A DNA stretch of 64,000 nucleotides from Bradyrhizobium sp. CSA207 (GCF_029051685.1 NZ_JAACFT010000036.1:1-64000); one strand, 5' to 3'. Positions 35,942 through 46,485 are shown, numbered from the stretch's first letter. A program made the numbers and translations. Notes: generated by a model not told the origin, from the sequence alone.

Positions 35942-36808
35942 CTACCGATTCGTCCCAAAGATCTTCCGCGCCTCGGCCGGGCTTGCGATGGCGCGGCCCG
36001 CGCGGCGCGCGCAGGCGGCAACGGCCTCGATCAGCTGGCCGTTCGAGGTCACTTTCTTGCCGTCGGCGAGATAGAAGGTGTCCTCCAGACCGGTGCGCAG
36101 ATGACCGCCGAGCTCGGCACAGCGCTGGTGCAGCGGCCAGATCTCCTCGCGTCCGATCGCCGTGACCTGCCAATGCGCCTCGGGGCGCTTCAGCTTGAGC
36201 AGGATCGGCAGCAGATCGGGATCCGACGGCATGCCGGACGCCACGCCCATCACGAAGTTATATTCGAGCGGGCCGTTGTACATGCCGACCTGGTTGTACA
36301 TGCCGACGCAGCGGACGATGCCGACGTCAAAACATTCGAACTCCGGGATGGTGCCGACCGCGTTCATGACGTCGAGATAGTCCTTCACCTTCTCGACCGA
36401 ATTATCGAACATCATCGGCGGCCATGCCCATGTGTTGTCGGCCTTCACCTTCAGGTAATTCAGCGAGCCGGCGTTGCAGGCGGCGATCTCCGGCCTGGTT
36501 TCGCGGATGCAATCGAGCGCGCCGCTGTAGTTCGGCCCGGAGATGCCGGAGGTGTGGTTGATGATCACGCCGGGACAGGCCTCGCGTATCGCCTGCTGGA
36601 TTTCCTTGCTGACGCTCACCTCCCAGGACGGCAGGTGCCCCTTGTCCGGCGCCTGCTGGCGCAGATGGATGTGCATGATGCTGGCGCCGGCATCGAACGC
36701 AGCCTTGGCCTCGCGCGCCATCTGCTCCGGCGTGACCGGCACGTTGTGCTGCTTCGGGTCGGTAAGCACGCCGTTCAGCGCGCAAGTGATAACGACCTTG
36801 TCGCTCAT
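35942..36808 (-). CDS. BKACE-family beta-keto acid cleavage enzyme
   Basis: A 288-aa TIM-barrel enzyme of the 3-keto-5-aminohexanoate cleavage (DUF849/BKACE) family. It begins KVVITCALNGVLTDP, and the zinc-binding His pair lies in IMHIHLRQ near residue 48, with further conserved segments INHTSGISG and CFDVGIVRC. These enzymes split a beta-keto acid with acetyl-CoA to give an acyl-CoA and acetoacetate. The start at 36808 follows GAAGAGG; the longer frame to 36853 is not supported. It lies upstream of the carboxylase pair, suggesting joint use in one catabolic route, though a repeat separates them. Confidence 0.9.
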   Translation of the reverse strand: MSDKVVITCALNGVLTDPKQHNVPVTPEQMAREAKAAFDAGASIMHIHLRQQAPDKGHLPSWEVSVSKEIQQAIREACPGVIINHTSGISGPNYSGALDCIRETRPEIAACNAGSLNYLKVKADNTWAWPPMMFDNSVEKVKDYLDVMNAVGTIPEFECFDVGIVRCVGMYNQVGMYNGPLEYNFVMGVASGMPSDPDLLPILLKLKRPEAHWQVTAIGREEIWPLHQRCAELGGHLRTGLEDTFYLADGKKVTSNGQLIEAVAACARRAGRAIASPAEARKIFGTNR

Positions 36809-36922
36809 GCCTCTTCGCCCATGATCTGGATGTCTCGCACGTTGACAATTCAACGCTTGCGATCATGTGACGCGCGGCATGCGGCTTCTTGCGCGGAGAA
36901 GCTAGAGATTCGGCGATGCTGC

Positions 36923-37037
36923 GTAGGGTGGGTTAGCGAAGCGTAACCCACCAAGGTCTCTCAACCGCGGAAGCAAAAGTGGCGGGTTACGCCCAGCGGA
37001 CTGCGCTTCGCGCAGCCGTGGGGCTAACCCACCCTAC
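36923..37037. repeat. GTAGGGTGGGTTAGCG inverted repeat, copy 3
   Basis: Left arm GTAGGGTGGGTTAGCGAAGC, right end GGGGCTAACCCACCCTAC, with GGGTTACGCCCAGCGGACTG inside. It lies between the BKACE leader and the AraC gene. The CTA at 37034-37036 is read on the minus strand as the stop of the AraC gene. Confidence 0.93.
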
Positions 37038-37834
37038 GATGCCTCCGCGAGCCTCACCGTCTCGCTGCTGCGATAGATCGCAAGGTCGCGCGAGCCGACG
37101 AAGATTGCGCGCGGCTTCAATCCGTAGAAGCGGCGGATCGAATGGCTGAAATGGGTGCTGTCGGGATAGCCGATGTCCTGCGCGAGATGGGCGAGGTTGA
37201 GGTCCTGGTTGGCGAAGTGCAGCAGGTGCCGCGCGCGTTTCCAGGCGCGGAAGGAGCGGAACGAGATGCCGGTCTCTTCCTTGAACAGATGCAGGAAGCG
37301 CGAGGCGGAAAGTCCGGCATCCGCCGCACATGTATCCGCCGTCACAGGTTCTCCCGTGAAGCGACCGAGGCGCGCGACTGCGCGCATCACACGGGGGTCG
37401 AGCACGCGGCGCGGCAGCGCCTCGCCAAAACACATCTCGTCGAATTCGGCGGTGGTGATGTCGCCATAGCGGCGCTGCCGCAGCAGCGCATAGGCGGCCA
37501 GGATCTTGCGGGCATAGACGGCCTTGTCCGGCCCGGTGAGCCGCGCAACCAATGCTTCCGACGCTCCGTCCGACATGCTTTCCGGTTCGAGCGTCACACT
37601 GATCGCAGTGCGGTAGTCGCTGGCGATGGAGTGCCGCTGGTTCGGCAGGGTCACGATCAATTCGCCTGACGTGTTGACGTCGTCGATCGAGAGATGCAGG
37701 TTGCCCTTGACCGCCACATAGACATGGCAGCAGCCGGGTGTCCGCTTGCGCGGGCGGCCGAGCAGGCCGGCATAAAACACCCGCTCCGGCGTAATCAGCA
37801 TCAAATGGTCGGATTCGCGGCCGGGATCTTCCAT
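37034..37834 (-). CDS. AraC-family transcriptional regulator
   Basis: A 266-aa regulator: an N-terminal sensory domain of about 140 residues and a C-terminal double helix-turn-helix (DAGLSASRFLHLFKEETGISFRSFRAWKR and AQDIGYPDSTHFSHSIRRFYGLKPRAI). The start at 37834 follows AGGAGG; the longer frame to 37963 is not likely. The stop is supplied by the adjacent repeat. It is near the carboxylase/BKACE and dehydrogenase genes and could control them, but no direct evidence is in the sequence. The effector is unknown. Confidence 0.9.
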   Translation of the reverse strand: MEDPGRESDHLMLITPERVFYAGLLGRPRKRTPGCCHVYVAVKGNLHLSIDDVNTSGELIVTLPNQRHSIASDYRTAISVTLEPESMSDGASEALVARLTGPDKAVYARKILAAYALLRQRRYGDITTAEFDEMCFGEALPRRVLDPRVMRAVARLGRFTGEPVTADTCAADAGLSASRFLHLFKEETGISFRSFRAWKRARHLLHFANQDLNLAHLAQDIGYPDSTHFSHSIRRFYGLKPRAIFVGSRDLAIYRSSETVRLAEAS

Positions 37835-37967
37835 TGGGGGTCCTCCTCGCGCGGCTCTCTGGCCGCTGCGGACGGAGGTCACCTTAGCGGAAATTTGGGC
37901 GCTGTCACGGCGCGATAGCGCTGTCATGGGGCGCAAAGGGTTGGCGGTGCCGGGACGGGTCAAGCCT

Positions 37968-38093
37968 GTCGTCCCGGCGAAGGCCGGGAACCATACCGCG
38001 AGGTCTATCTATTCGGGTGGTGCTGATCCCGAACAATCAATCTTCGCAAAATACCTCCCTGGGGGTATGGGTCCCAGCCTTCGCCGGGACGAC
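37968..38093. repeat. GTCGTCCCGGCGAAGGCCGGGA inverted repeat, copy 2
   Basis: Left arm GTCGTCCCGGCGAAGGCCGG, right arm CCTTCGCCGGGACGAC, with an ATACCGCGAGGTCTATCTAT centre matching that of the copy at 18.7 kb. It is located between the AraC leader and the GST gene end. Confidence 0.9.
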
Positions 38094-38098
38094 AAGGC

Positions 38099-38754
38099 TT
38101 AAGCCCTTACCCTTGGCGCCACGTTCTGCTCGATGCCGGCCTTCTGCTCCGCGGCGACCGCGCGCTTGAAGCCGTCGCGTTGCTGCAGGCGCGCCCAATA
38201 GGCTGCGACATTTGGCCCAAAATCCTTGGCGAGCCCGATATTGTCGGCCAGGCGGAGCGCATAGCCGATCACGATGTCGGCGGCGGTAAAGCGGCCGGCG
38301 CACAAGGTCTCGGTATTCGCGGTCGCGGCCTCGACGGCGCGCAGCCGGCCCAGAAACCATTTTGCATAGTCGCCGGCAACCTGCGGATTGCGCCGCTCTT
38401 CCGGCTCGAGCTGGCTGTAGCGGAGCACCAGCGTCTGCGGGAAGGTCAACGTGGCATCGCTGAAATACATCCAGTTCAGGAACGCGCCGTAGGCGGGATC
38501 GCCGGGGTCCACCATCAGCGGCGTCGGCCCGTGCTTGATGCCGAGATAGTGGCAGATGCCGGAGGATTCGGTCATCCGCGCCTCGCCGTCGATCATGAAC
38601 GGAATGGTTCCGAGCGGATTGAGCGCAAGATAATCCTTGGCGAACACCCGCGGCGGGAACGGCAGCATTTTCAATTCGTATGGCAGCCGCATCTCCTCCA
38701 GCATCCAGAGCGGGCGAAACGAGCGCGCGGCATCGCAGTGATAGAGCGTGATCA

Positions 38755-38755
<1 letters not shown>
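38099..38755 (-). CDS. Glutathione S-transferase family protein
   Basis: A 218-aa cytosolic GST. The thioredoxin-like N-terminal domain has LYHCDAARSFRPLWMLEEM (with Ser near residue 12 as the probable catalytic residue), the cis-Pro in NPLGTIPFM, and the glutathione-binding ESSGICHYL. The helical C-terminal domain follows. Its ATG overlaps the stop of the acyl-CoA dehydrogenase gene upstream (TGATG), so the two are co-translated. A longer frame to 38908 overlaps that gene and is not coding. Substrate unknown. Confidence 0.9.
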
Positions 38756-39918
<1,163 letters not shown>

Positions 39919-39959
39919 TTTTACCTTCAGATTCTCCGACAAGTGCTTTTATTTCAGTC

Positions 39960-40048
39960 GTCATGGCCGGGCTTGTCCCGGCCATCCACGTCTTTCTATC
40001 GCGACGGCTGCAAAGAACGTGGATGCCCGGGACAAGCCCGGGCATGAC
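39960..40048. repeat. CATGGCCGGGC/CCCGGGCATGAC inverted repeat, copy 2
   Basis: GTCATGGCCGGGCTTGTCCC and GGGACAAGCCCGGGCATGAC pair end to end; inner CCACGTC and ACGTGG also pair. It lies between the two acyl-CoA dehydrogenase genes. Confidence 0.9.
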
Positions 40049-40059
40049 GGAGAAGGCAA

Positions 40060-41196
40060 TCACAATCCCATCTGCCTGCTCGCCAGGTCCTTCATGATCT
40101 CCTCGGTGCCGCCGCCGATGGCGTTGACCTTGACCTCGCGGTAGATGCGCTCGGCCTTGATGCCGCGCATGAAGCCGGCGCCGCCGAAAATCTGCACGGC
40201 CTCGGAGGCACAGAACGCCATGGTCTGCGTCGCCTGGTTCTTCATCATGCAGATTTCCGCGACCGGGCTCTCGCCCTGCTCAAGGTGCCACGCCAGCAGC
40301 TCCAGCATCGCCTGGCTGGCCGCGACCTTCTGCGCCATGTCGACGATCTTGTGACGGATCACCTGGTGCTGCGCCAGCGGCTTGCCGAAGGTCTTGCGCT
40401 CCTTGGCATAGGCGATCGCTTCATCGAGGCAGACCCGCGCGAAGGCGGTGCAGCCCGCCGCCATGCCCATGCGCTCGCTGTTGAAGTTCTGCATGATGAT
40501 CTTGAAGCCCTGCCCCTCTTCACCGATCAGATTTTCGACCGGCACGCGGCATTCGTCGAAATGCAGCGTCGCGGTGTCGGAGGCCCACCAGCCCATCTTC
40601 TTGAGCTTGGTGCGCGACAGCCCGGGCGTATCGCCCTCGATCAGGAGCAGGCTGACACCGCCGGCGCCCTCGCCGCCGGTGCGCACCGCAACGGTCAGAT
40701 AGTCGGCGCGCATGCCTGAGGTGATGAAGGTTTTCTCGCCGCTCACGACGTAGTGATCGTCGTCACGTCGGGCCTTGGTGCGCAGATTAGCGACGTCGGA
40801 GCCGCCGCCCGGCTCGGTGATCGCGAGCGCGGAGATCTTCTCGCCGGCGAGGACCTGTGGCAGCACGCGTGCCCTAACCTCGGGACGCGCTGCGCGCGCG
40901 ATCGGCGGCGAACCGATGGTGTGGCTCATCAGGCTGGCGCTGACACCGCCGGCGCCGGCACGCGCCAGCTCCTGGCTCGCCACGATCTTCATGAACTGGT
41001 CGGCGGCGACACCGCCATATTCCTCGGGAAATCCGAGCCCCAACAGCCCGATCCCGGCGGCCTTGCGATAGAGCGCGCGCGGGAATTCGCCGGCCTCGTC
41101 CCATTCGTGGGCGAACGGCTCGATCTCCTTTTCGACGAAGCGGCGCATCACGTCGCGGAACGCATCATGCTCGGCGGTATAGAACGGGCTTGTCAT
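40060..41196 (-). CDS. Acyl-CoA dehydrogenase
   Basis: A 378-aa acyl-CoA dehydrogenase: LAITEPGGGSDVANLRTKA (FAD site), SGEKTFITSGMRADYLTVAVR, then KERKTFGKPLAQHQVIRHKIVDMAQ and IFGGAGFMRGIKAERIYREVKVNAIGGGTEEIM, where the Glu in RIYREVK is at the catalytic position of long-chain members. The start at 41196 follows GAGGCGAAA. It is the first of a minus-strand run (dehydrogenase, repeat, dehydrogenase, GST) and is divergent from an acyl-CoA ligase, which could provide its substrate. Confidence 0.9.
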   Translation of the reverse strand: MTSPFYTAEHDAFRDVMRRFVEKEIEPFAHEWDEAGEFPRALYRKAAGIGLLGLGFPEEYGGVAADQFMKIVASQELARAGAGGVSASLMSHTIGSPPIARAARPEVRARVLPQVLAGEKISALAITEPGGGSDVANLRTKARRDDDHYVVSGEKTFITSGMRADYLTVAVRTGGEGAGGVSLLLIEGDTPGLSRTKLKKMGWWASDTATLHFDECRVPVENLIGEEGQGFKIIMQNFNSERMGMAAGCTAFARVCLDEAIAYAKERKTFGKPLAQHQVIRHKIVDMAQKVAASQAMLELLAWHLEQGESPVAEICMMKNQATQTMAFCASEAVQIFGGAGFMRGIKAERIYREVKVNAIGGGTEEIMKDLASRQMGL

Positions 41197-41467
41197 TGCG
41201 ATTTCGCCTCGCTGATGGCGATTCTTCTCATCCACCATGGCCGGAACATCGGCGCCTCACTTGCGCGGAGTGGCTGGCTCGAGCGAACCGCGCCGATCAG
41301 AACGCGACCTAGCAACTCAACGCAAGACGATTTTCATCCGTCGCAGGCCAACTCCGAGTCAAAAAAGGCGTCGTGCATAAAACTCCGGCTGGCCTCCCAA
41401 GGCCATGCCGGCCATGTTGTACGGCAATGAAGATGCCGGCGGCAGAAGACCGTCGAGGGAGGGACTA

Positions 41468-43021
41468 GTGGCCGTTCGTTACTACGACTGGATCGCCCAT
41501 CATGCCCGCCGCACGCCGGGCAAGGTCGCGGCCATCGACCTCGCCAGCGAGCGCCGCATCACCTATTCGCAATTCGACGCGCGCGTCTCGCGTCTCGCCT
41601 CATTCCTGCGCGACACGCTAAAAGTCTCGCGCGGCGACCGCATCGCGGTGCTGGCGCTGAACACCACCGAGACGCTGGAGGTGCAGTTCGCCTGCGGACG
41701 GCTCGGCGCCGTGTTCGTGCCGCTCAACACCCGCCTGACCATTCCCGAGCTCCAGTTCATCACCGCCGATTGCGCGCCAAAGGTGATGATCCATGACGCC
41801 GACCTCGCCGAGACCGCGCTGAGCGTGGCGAAGCTCTGCGGCGTTGCCACCAGCCTGCTGCTCGGCCTCAGCGGCTCCTACGAGGCCGGCATCACTGCCG
41901 CAAAGCCGCTCGAGGCAATCGAGGAGGTCACGCTCGATGACGTCTCGACCATCATGTACACCTCGGGCACCACCGGCCATCCGAAGGGCGCGACCATCAC
42001 CCACGGCATGACCTTCTGGAATTGCGTCAATCTCGGCGGCCCCGCCTGCATCGGGCCGTCTTCGGTGCTGCTCACCGTGCTGCCGCTGTTCCATACCGGC
42101 GGGCTGAATTGCTACACTAATCCGGTGCTGCATGCCGGCGGCACCGTGATGATCATGCGCGCCTTCGATCCCGGCACAGCGCTCGGCCTGATCAACGATC
42201 CCGCACAGGGCATCAACGTGTTCTTCGGCGTGCCCGCGATCTACCAATTCATGGCGCAACATCCCGCGTTCGCGACAACCGATCTCAGCCGGCTGATCGT
42301 CGGCGGTGTCGGCGGCGCACCGATGCCGGTGCCGCTGCTGAAGGTCTGGGAAGCCCGCGGCGTCGCGCTCCAGCAGGGCTACGGCATGACCGAGACGTCG
42401 CCGGCCGTGCTGGTGCTCGACCGCGAGGATGCGGCGCGCAAGGCCGGCTCGGCCGGCAAGCCGGTGCTGCACACGGAAGTTCGCATCGTGCGCCCCGACG
42501 GCAGCGACGCCGATATCGGCGAGCTCGGCGAGCTCTGGGTCAAGGGGCCGAATATCACGCCGGGCTACTGGAATAGGCCGGAGGCGAACAAATCCTCCTT
42601 CACCGACGGCTGGCTGCACACGGGCGATGCGACGCGCGTCGACGAGGAAGGTTTCTACTACATCGTCGACCGCTGGAAGGACATGTACATCTCCGGCGGC
42701 GAGAACGTCTATCCGGCCGAGGTCGAGAACGTCCTGCACCAGCTCACGGGAATCGCCGAAGCCGCCGTGATCGGCATTCCCGATCCGCAATGGGGCGAGG
42801 TGGGCCTCGCCATCGTCGCAGTCAAGCCGGACGAAAGGCTCACCGAGACAGACGTCTTCGCGCATTGCGCGGCCAATCTGGCGCGCTTCAAATGTCCGCG
42901 CCAGGTTCGCTTCGTCACCGCGCTGCCGCGCAACGCCACCGGCAAGATCCACAAGCCAACCTTACGCAAGGAATTTTCGGTGGCCTCCGAAGTCGACGAG
43001 GCCAAAGTCGCCAACGCCTGA
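41468..43021 (+). CDS. AMP-forming acyl-CoA synthetase (long-chain-type)
   Basis: A 517-aa adenylate-forming enzyme. The P-loop is MYTSGTTGHPKGATITH near residue 175; the ATP-binding YGMTETSP, GWLHTGD and DRWKDMYISGGENVYPAEVE motifs follow, and the C-terminal catalytic lysine lies in NATGKIHKPTLR. It activates a carboxylic acid to its CoA thioester. The start is the GTG at 41468, preceded by GGAGGG; a longer frame from 41405 is less likely. It diverges from an acyl-CoA dehydrogenase operon across 271 bases, in which no gene is seen and both promoters must lie. A terminator follows the stop. Confidence 0.92.
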   Translation: MAVRYYDWIAHHARRTPGKVAAIDLASERRITYSQFDARVSRLASFLRDTLKVSRGDRIAVLALNTTETLEVQFACGRLGAVFVPLNTRLTIPELQFITADCAPKVMIHDADLAETALSVAKLCGVATSLLLGLSGSYEAGITAAKPLEAIEEVTLDDVSTIMYTSGTTGHPKGATITHGMTFWNCVNLGGPACIGPSSVLLTVLPLFHTGGLNCYTNPVLHAGGTVMIMRAFDPGTALGLINDPAQGINVFFGVPAIYQFMAQHPAFATTDLSRLIVGGVGGAPMPVPLLKVWEARGVALQQGYGMTETSPAVLVLDREDAARKAGSAGKPVLHTEVRIVRPDGSDADIGELGELWVKGPNITPGYWNRPEANKSSFTDGWLHTGDATRVDEEGFYYIVDRWKDMYISGGENVYPAEVENVLHQLTGIAEAAVIGIPDPQWGEVGLAIVAVKPDERLTETDVFAHCAANLARFKCPRQVRFVTALPRNATGKIHKPTLRKEFSVASEVDEAKVANA

Positions 43022-43024
43022 CCA

Positions 43025-43049
43025 AAGCGCCCCACGCGGGCGCTTCTTT
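43025..43049 (+). terminator. Rho-independent terminator after the acyl-CoA synthetase gene
   Basis: AAGCGCCC pairs perfectly with GGGCGCTT around a five-base loop (CACGC), directly followed by CTTTATC. It begins three bases after the synthetase stop codon, so it should end that transcript. Confidence 0.8.
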
Positions 43050-43095
43050 ATCTTGAAGTGCCTGCTCCAACCCACAAACAGTCCAAGGAATTTTC

Positions 43096-43182
43096 ATGAA
43101 GAGCAAGAAGCTCTCGCTGCTTGCCGCGGCAACGGCTCTGACATTGCTCTCGGCCCAGGCCGCTTCCGCGCAGAAGAAATGA
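43096..43182 (+). pseudogene. Signal-peptide-only remnant, probably of a branched-chain amino acid binding-protein gene
   Basis: A 28-codon frame with a good ribosome site (CAAGGAA) encodes KSKKLSLLAAATALTLLSAQ then AASAQKK, a complete signal peptide with cleavage site, followed at once by TGATGA. The AQKK ending resembles mature starts of LivK-like binding proteins (AQKKYDTGASD). Beyond the stops, another frame reads MMTENIG...LMPDL, loosely like the TEIKIG...MPY opening of that family. I read this as a truncated, decayed gene. An intact tiny secreted peptide is possible but less likely. Confidence 0.55.
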
Positions 43183-43267
43183 TGACGGAGAACATCGGTC
43201 GGTGGGGGCTCATGCCGGATCTTACTGCTCAACCTGATCGCGCGGATCGCCGACTGAGGCGCAATAT

Positions 43268-44038
43268 CTAGGCCGGCAGAAACAACGCAAAAGATTCGTC
43301 GACCGTACGCCGCAGGTGATCCCGGTACAGCTTGTAGTTTGCGTGGTCGGATGCGATCCGGCCCACGGCCGGATCGATAATATTTCGTGCGGGCACGTAG
43401 GCGATCGGCGCCGCAATGGGCGTCAGTTGCGAGCCTGGGCCGGCGCGGAGCGTCGAGATGATTCCGTACATCTCGCCGGCGACCGTCGGCCGCGACACCG
43501 TGATCACGCGATGCTGGCCGTGCTTGATGATGACGAGATAGATGAAGCCGGACTGGTGAGGCACGGCGACTTCGCCGCTGTGCTCATAGGCGGCATCGGT
43601 CCGCTCGCCCTCGCGGAAGACAAGCGAAGGGACCTTTGGCTCCCAGGCGATTTCGGTGCGATAGGCAAAGATCGCGTCCTTGTCGCCGAAGGACGGTCGC
43701 AGCGTGATGTAGAGATCCTCGAGCCAGGTCACCGCGCGGTGCGAATAGGATCCGAGACTGTCTGGCGCGACATCGTTTGCGGCCGGAGGCGTCACCACGA
43801 CGGGGCTCCTGCGCAGCGACACGCCCAGCGCCTGTTCGAGCCGGACCGTGGTTGCCAGCGTGAACGGCCGGCGTCCGCCGAGCACCTTCTCCAGCGTCGA
43901 CAGGCTGAGCTTGGCCTGTTCGGCCAGAGCCTGCCGCGAGATGCGGCGTTTGGCGAGCTCCTCGCGGATCGCGCCCGCGACCTCGCGGCTTTGCTCGTCC
44001 GAAAGCTGCTTGTCGGAGAGTTTATCCTGCGTCTGCAT
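43268..44038 (-). CDS. XRE-type helix-turn-helix regulator with a C-terminal sensory domain
   Basis: A 256-aa regulator. Residues about 20-76 form a lambda-repressor-like helix-turn-helix (RRISRQALAEQAKLSLSTLE). The remaining ~170 residues are a separate domain (WLEDLYITLRPSFGDKDAIFAYRTEIAWEP... and IASDHANYKLYRDHLRRTVDESF) that I do not recognise; it has the look of a ligand-sensing module. It is divergent from the VIT/vWA sortase substrate across 185 bases and is therefore the best candidate regulator of that system (inference from position). Confidence 0.82.
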   Translation of the reverse strand: MQTQDKLSDKQLSDEQSREVAGAIREELAKRRISRQALAEQAKLSLSTLEKVLGGRRPFTLATTVRLEQALGVSLRRSPVVVTPPAANDVAPDSLGSYSHRAVTWLEDLYITLRPSFGDKDAIFAYRTEIAWEPKVPSLVFREGERTDAAYEHSGEVAVPHQSGFIYLVIIKHGQHRVITVSRPTVAGEMYGIISTLRAGPGSQLTPIAAPIAYVPARNIIDPAVGRIASDHANYKLYRDHLRRTVDESFALFLPA

Positions 44039-44223
44039 CGTTACCCTGCTCCAGGGCGATTACTCTAGCAGGACGGACAAGTCAGCACAAAACCGCACAT
44101 CGCCGCCTTGGCGACCGCCTGCCCGGGCCAGGGGCGGCGGAACATTGCCGATCATTCTGCTCGCGAAATCTGCTCCTCCGGCGAATGCTGATAGCCAGCA
44201 AACATCCTTCGGGAGCAGGTCAA

Positions 44224-46485
44224 ATGGACACCTACGACGCGGTCGACAACGATGAACACCCTATGCTGGGCCGGCTGATCAAGCTCGGACTGTTCCTTCT
44301 CGTGCAGGGCATTGCCGTGATGTTGGTTGCCTTCGTGGCCCTGCTCGTGAGCTTCGAGCCGGGCTGGTCGGCGACGACGGAGCAGGCGAGCCTGCTGCAG
44401 CCCGGCGATGCCCGGTCCGGCACCCTCCTCCTGAAGGAGGACGGCGTCTATACCGAAGCCATCCGGCTCGGCATCGATGTCGACGTCACGGTGTCTGGCC
44501 CGACACTGCGCGCCCGCATCACCCAGGTCTTCCGCAATCCCAGCAAGGACTGGGTCGAGGCGACCTATGTCTATCCGCTGGCGACCGACGGCGCCGTCGA
44601 TGCGCTGAAGATGGTTGTCGGCGACCGCGTCATCGTCGGCGACATCAAGGAGCGCCAGCAGGCGCGCGTCATTTACGAGCAGGCGCGCCGCACCGGCCAG
44701 AAGGCCGCGCTCACCGAGCAGGAACGGCCCAACATCTTCACCAACTCGGTCGCCAATATCGGCCCTGGCGAGACGGTGCTGGTGCAGATCGAATATCAGG
44801 AGCCGGTGCATCAATCCGGCAGCGAATATTCACTGCGGCTGCCGCTGGTGGTCGGACCGCGCTATAATCCCGCCCCGATCGCACAGAGCGTCGACCTCCG
44901 GGCCGACGGCTCCGGCTGGGGCACGACCACGACCGACCCGGTGCCGGACCGCGAACGTATCTCGCCGCTCGTGCTCGATCCCGGCAAAGATCCGCCTGTC
45001 AATCCAACCAGCATCACTGTGCGCCTGAAGGCCGGCTTTGCCCTCGGCGAAGTGAAGAGCCATCACCATAACGTCAAGATCGAGAGCCCGGACAGCGCGA
45101 CGCGCGTCGTCACGCTCGCCGGTGGCACCGTCGCCGCCGACCGCGATTTCGAGTTGACCTGGAAGCCGGCGGCAGAGAAGGCGCCGTCGGTCGGACTGTT
45201 CCGCGAGCATGTCGGCGACGCCGATTACCTGCTCGCCTTCATCACACCGCCCGCCGAGCAGACGACGCAGAAGCCGCTGCCCCGCGAGGTGGTGTTCGTG
45301 ATCGACAATTCCGGCTCGATGGGCGGCACGTCGATCGTTCAGGCCAAGGCGAGCCTGCTTTACGCACTCTCTCGTCTCCAGCCGTCCGACCGCTTCAACG
45401 TCATCCGTTTCGATGACACCATGGACGTGCTGTTCCCCGCGTCCGCGCCTGCGGACGCGGAGCATATCGGCGAGGCAACCTCTTTCGTAAGCGCCTTGCA
45501 GGCGCGCGGCGGCACCGAGATGGTGCCGGCGATGCGCGCGGCGCTGACCGACAAGCTTGGCGAGACCAGTATGGTTCGCCAGGTCGTGTTCCTGACCGAC
45601 GGCGCAATCGGCAACGAGCAGCAATTGTTCGAAGCGATCACCGCGATGCGCGGCCGCTCGCGCGTGTTCATGATCGGCATCGGATCTGCGCCCAACACCT
45701 ATCTGATGACGCGCGCGGCCGAACTCGGCCGCGGCGCCTTCACCCATATCGGCTCGGTCGAACAGGTCGAGGAGCGCATGCGCGGCCTGTTCGCCAAGCT
45801 GGAGAACCCGGCCGTGACCGGCCTCACCGCAAAATTCTCCGAGGCCAAGGCCGACGTCACCCCGGTGATCATTCCCGACGTCTATCGCGACGAGCCGCTG
45901 GTGCTGGCGGCAAAGCTCGACAAGCTCGCGGGCTCGCTCGAGATCAAGGGACGCGTCGGCGACCGCCCGTGGTCGGTGACGCTGCCGCTGCAAAATGCCG
46001 CCGAGGGCAAGGGCCTGTCAAAGCTCTGGGCGAAGCGCAAGATCGCTGACGCGGAAGTGGCGCGCACCATGCGCGAGGCGACACCGGAAGAGACCGACAA
46101 GACGATCCTGGCGCTGGCGCTCGACCATCAGATCGTCACACGACTGACCAGCCTCGTCGCGGTCGACGAGACGCCGAGCCGTCCCGAAGGCGAGCCGCTC
46201 AAGCTCAGTGAACTGCCGATCAACCTGCCGGCCGGTTGGGATTTCGAGAAGGTGTTCGGCGAACGGCCGCAACAGTCACCGATGCAACTGCGCGAGCGCC
46301 GCGCCGATGCGGGCAGCCAGCCCGCGACCAGGCGGCCGATGCCCGCCGCGCCCGATGCGATCCGTTTGCCCAAGACCGCAACCTCGGCCGAGCTGAAGAT
46401 GATCGCGGGCCTGACCCTGATCGTGTTCGCCCTGATCCTGTTCGTGTTCAACCGGCGTCACCCCTTGCTCACTGACGCCGCTTGA
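44224..46485 (+). CDS. VIT/vWA-domain sortase substrate (proteobacterial sortase target protein)
   Basis: A 753-aa membrane-anchored surface or periplasmic protein. An N-terminal hydrophobic segment (about 19-43) precedes a VIT domain (about 60-190, with IKERQQARVIYEQARRTGQK) and a vWA domain whose MIDAS motif is D361-N-S-G-S365 (VFVIDNSGSMGG), followed by FLTDG near 458. The C-terminus is a sorting signal: LPKTA at 715-719, a hydrophobic helix (726-742) and NRRH. A sortase gene follows downstream. This matches the inter-alpha-trypsin-inhibitor-like targets of proteobacterial sortases. The start at 44224 follows GGGAGCAGG. Its ligand is unknown. Confidence 0.9.
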   Translation: MDTYDAVDNDEHPMLGRLIKLGLFLLVQGIAVMLVAFVALLVSFEPGWSATTEQASLLQPGDARSGTLLLKEDGVYTEAIRLGIDVDVTVSGPTLRARITQVFRNPSKDWVEATYVYPLATDGAVDALKMVVGDRVIVGDIKERQQARVIYEQARRTGQKAALTEQERPNIFTNSVANIGPGETVLVQIEYQEPVHQSGSEYSLRLPLVVGPRYNPAPIAQSVDLRADGSGWGTTTTDPVPDRERISPLVLDPGKDPPVNPTSITVRLKAGFALGEVKSHHHNVKIESPDSATRVVTLAGGTVAADRDFELTWKPAAEKAPSVGLFREHVGDADYLLAFITPPAEQTTQKPLPREVVFVIDNSGSMGGTSIVQAKASLLYALSRLQPSDRFNVIRFDDTMDVLFPASAPADAEHIGEATSFVSALQARGGTEMVPAMRAALTDKLGETSMVRQVVFLTDGAIGNEQQLFEAITAMRGRSRVFMIGIGSAPNTYLMTRAAELGRGAFTHIGSVEQVEERMRGLFAKLENPAVTGLTAKFSEAKADVTPVIIPDVYRDEPLVLAAKLDKLAGSLEIKGRVGDRPWSVTLPLQNAAEGKGLSKLWAKRKIADAEVARTMREATPEETDKTILALALDHQIVTRLTSLVAVDETPSRPEGEPLKLSELPINLPAGWDFEKVFGERPQQSPMQLRERRADAGSQPATRRPMPAAPDAIRLPKTATSAELKMIAGLTLIVFALILFVFNRRHPLLTDAA

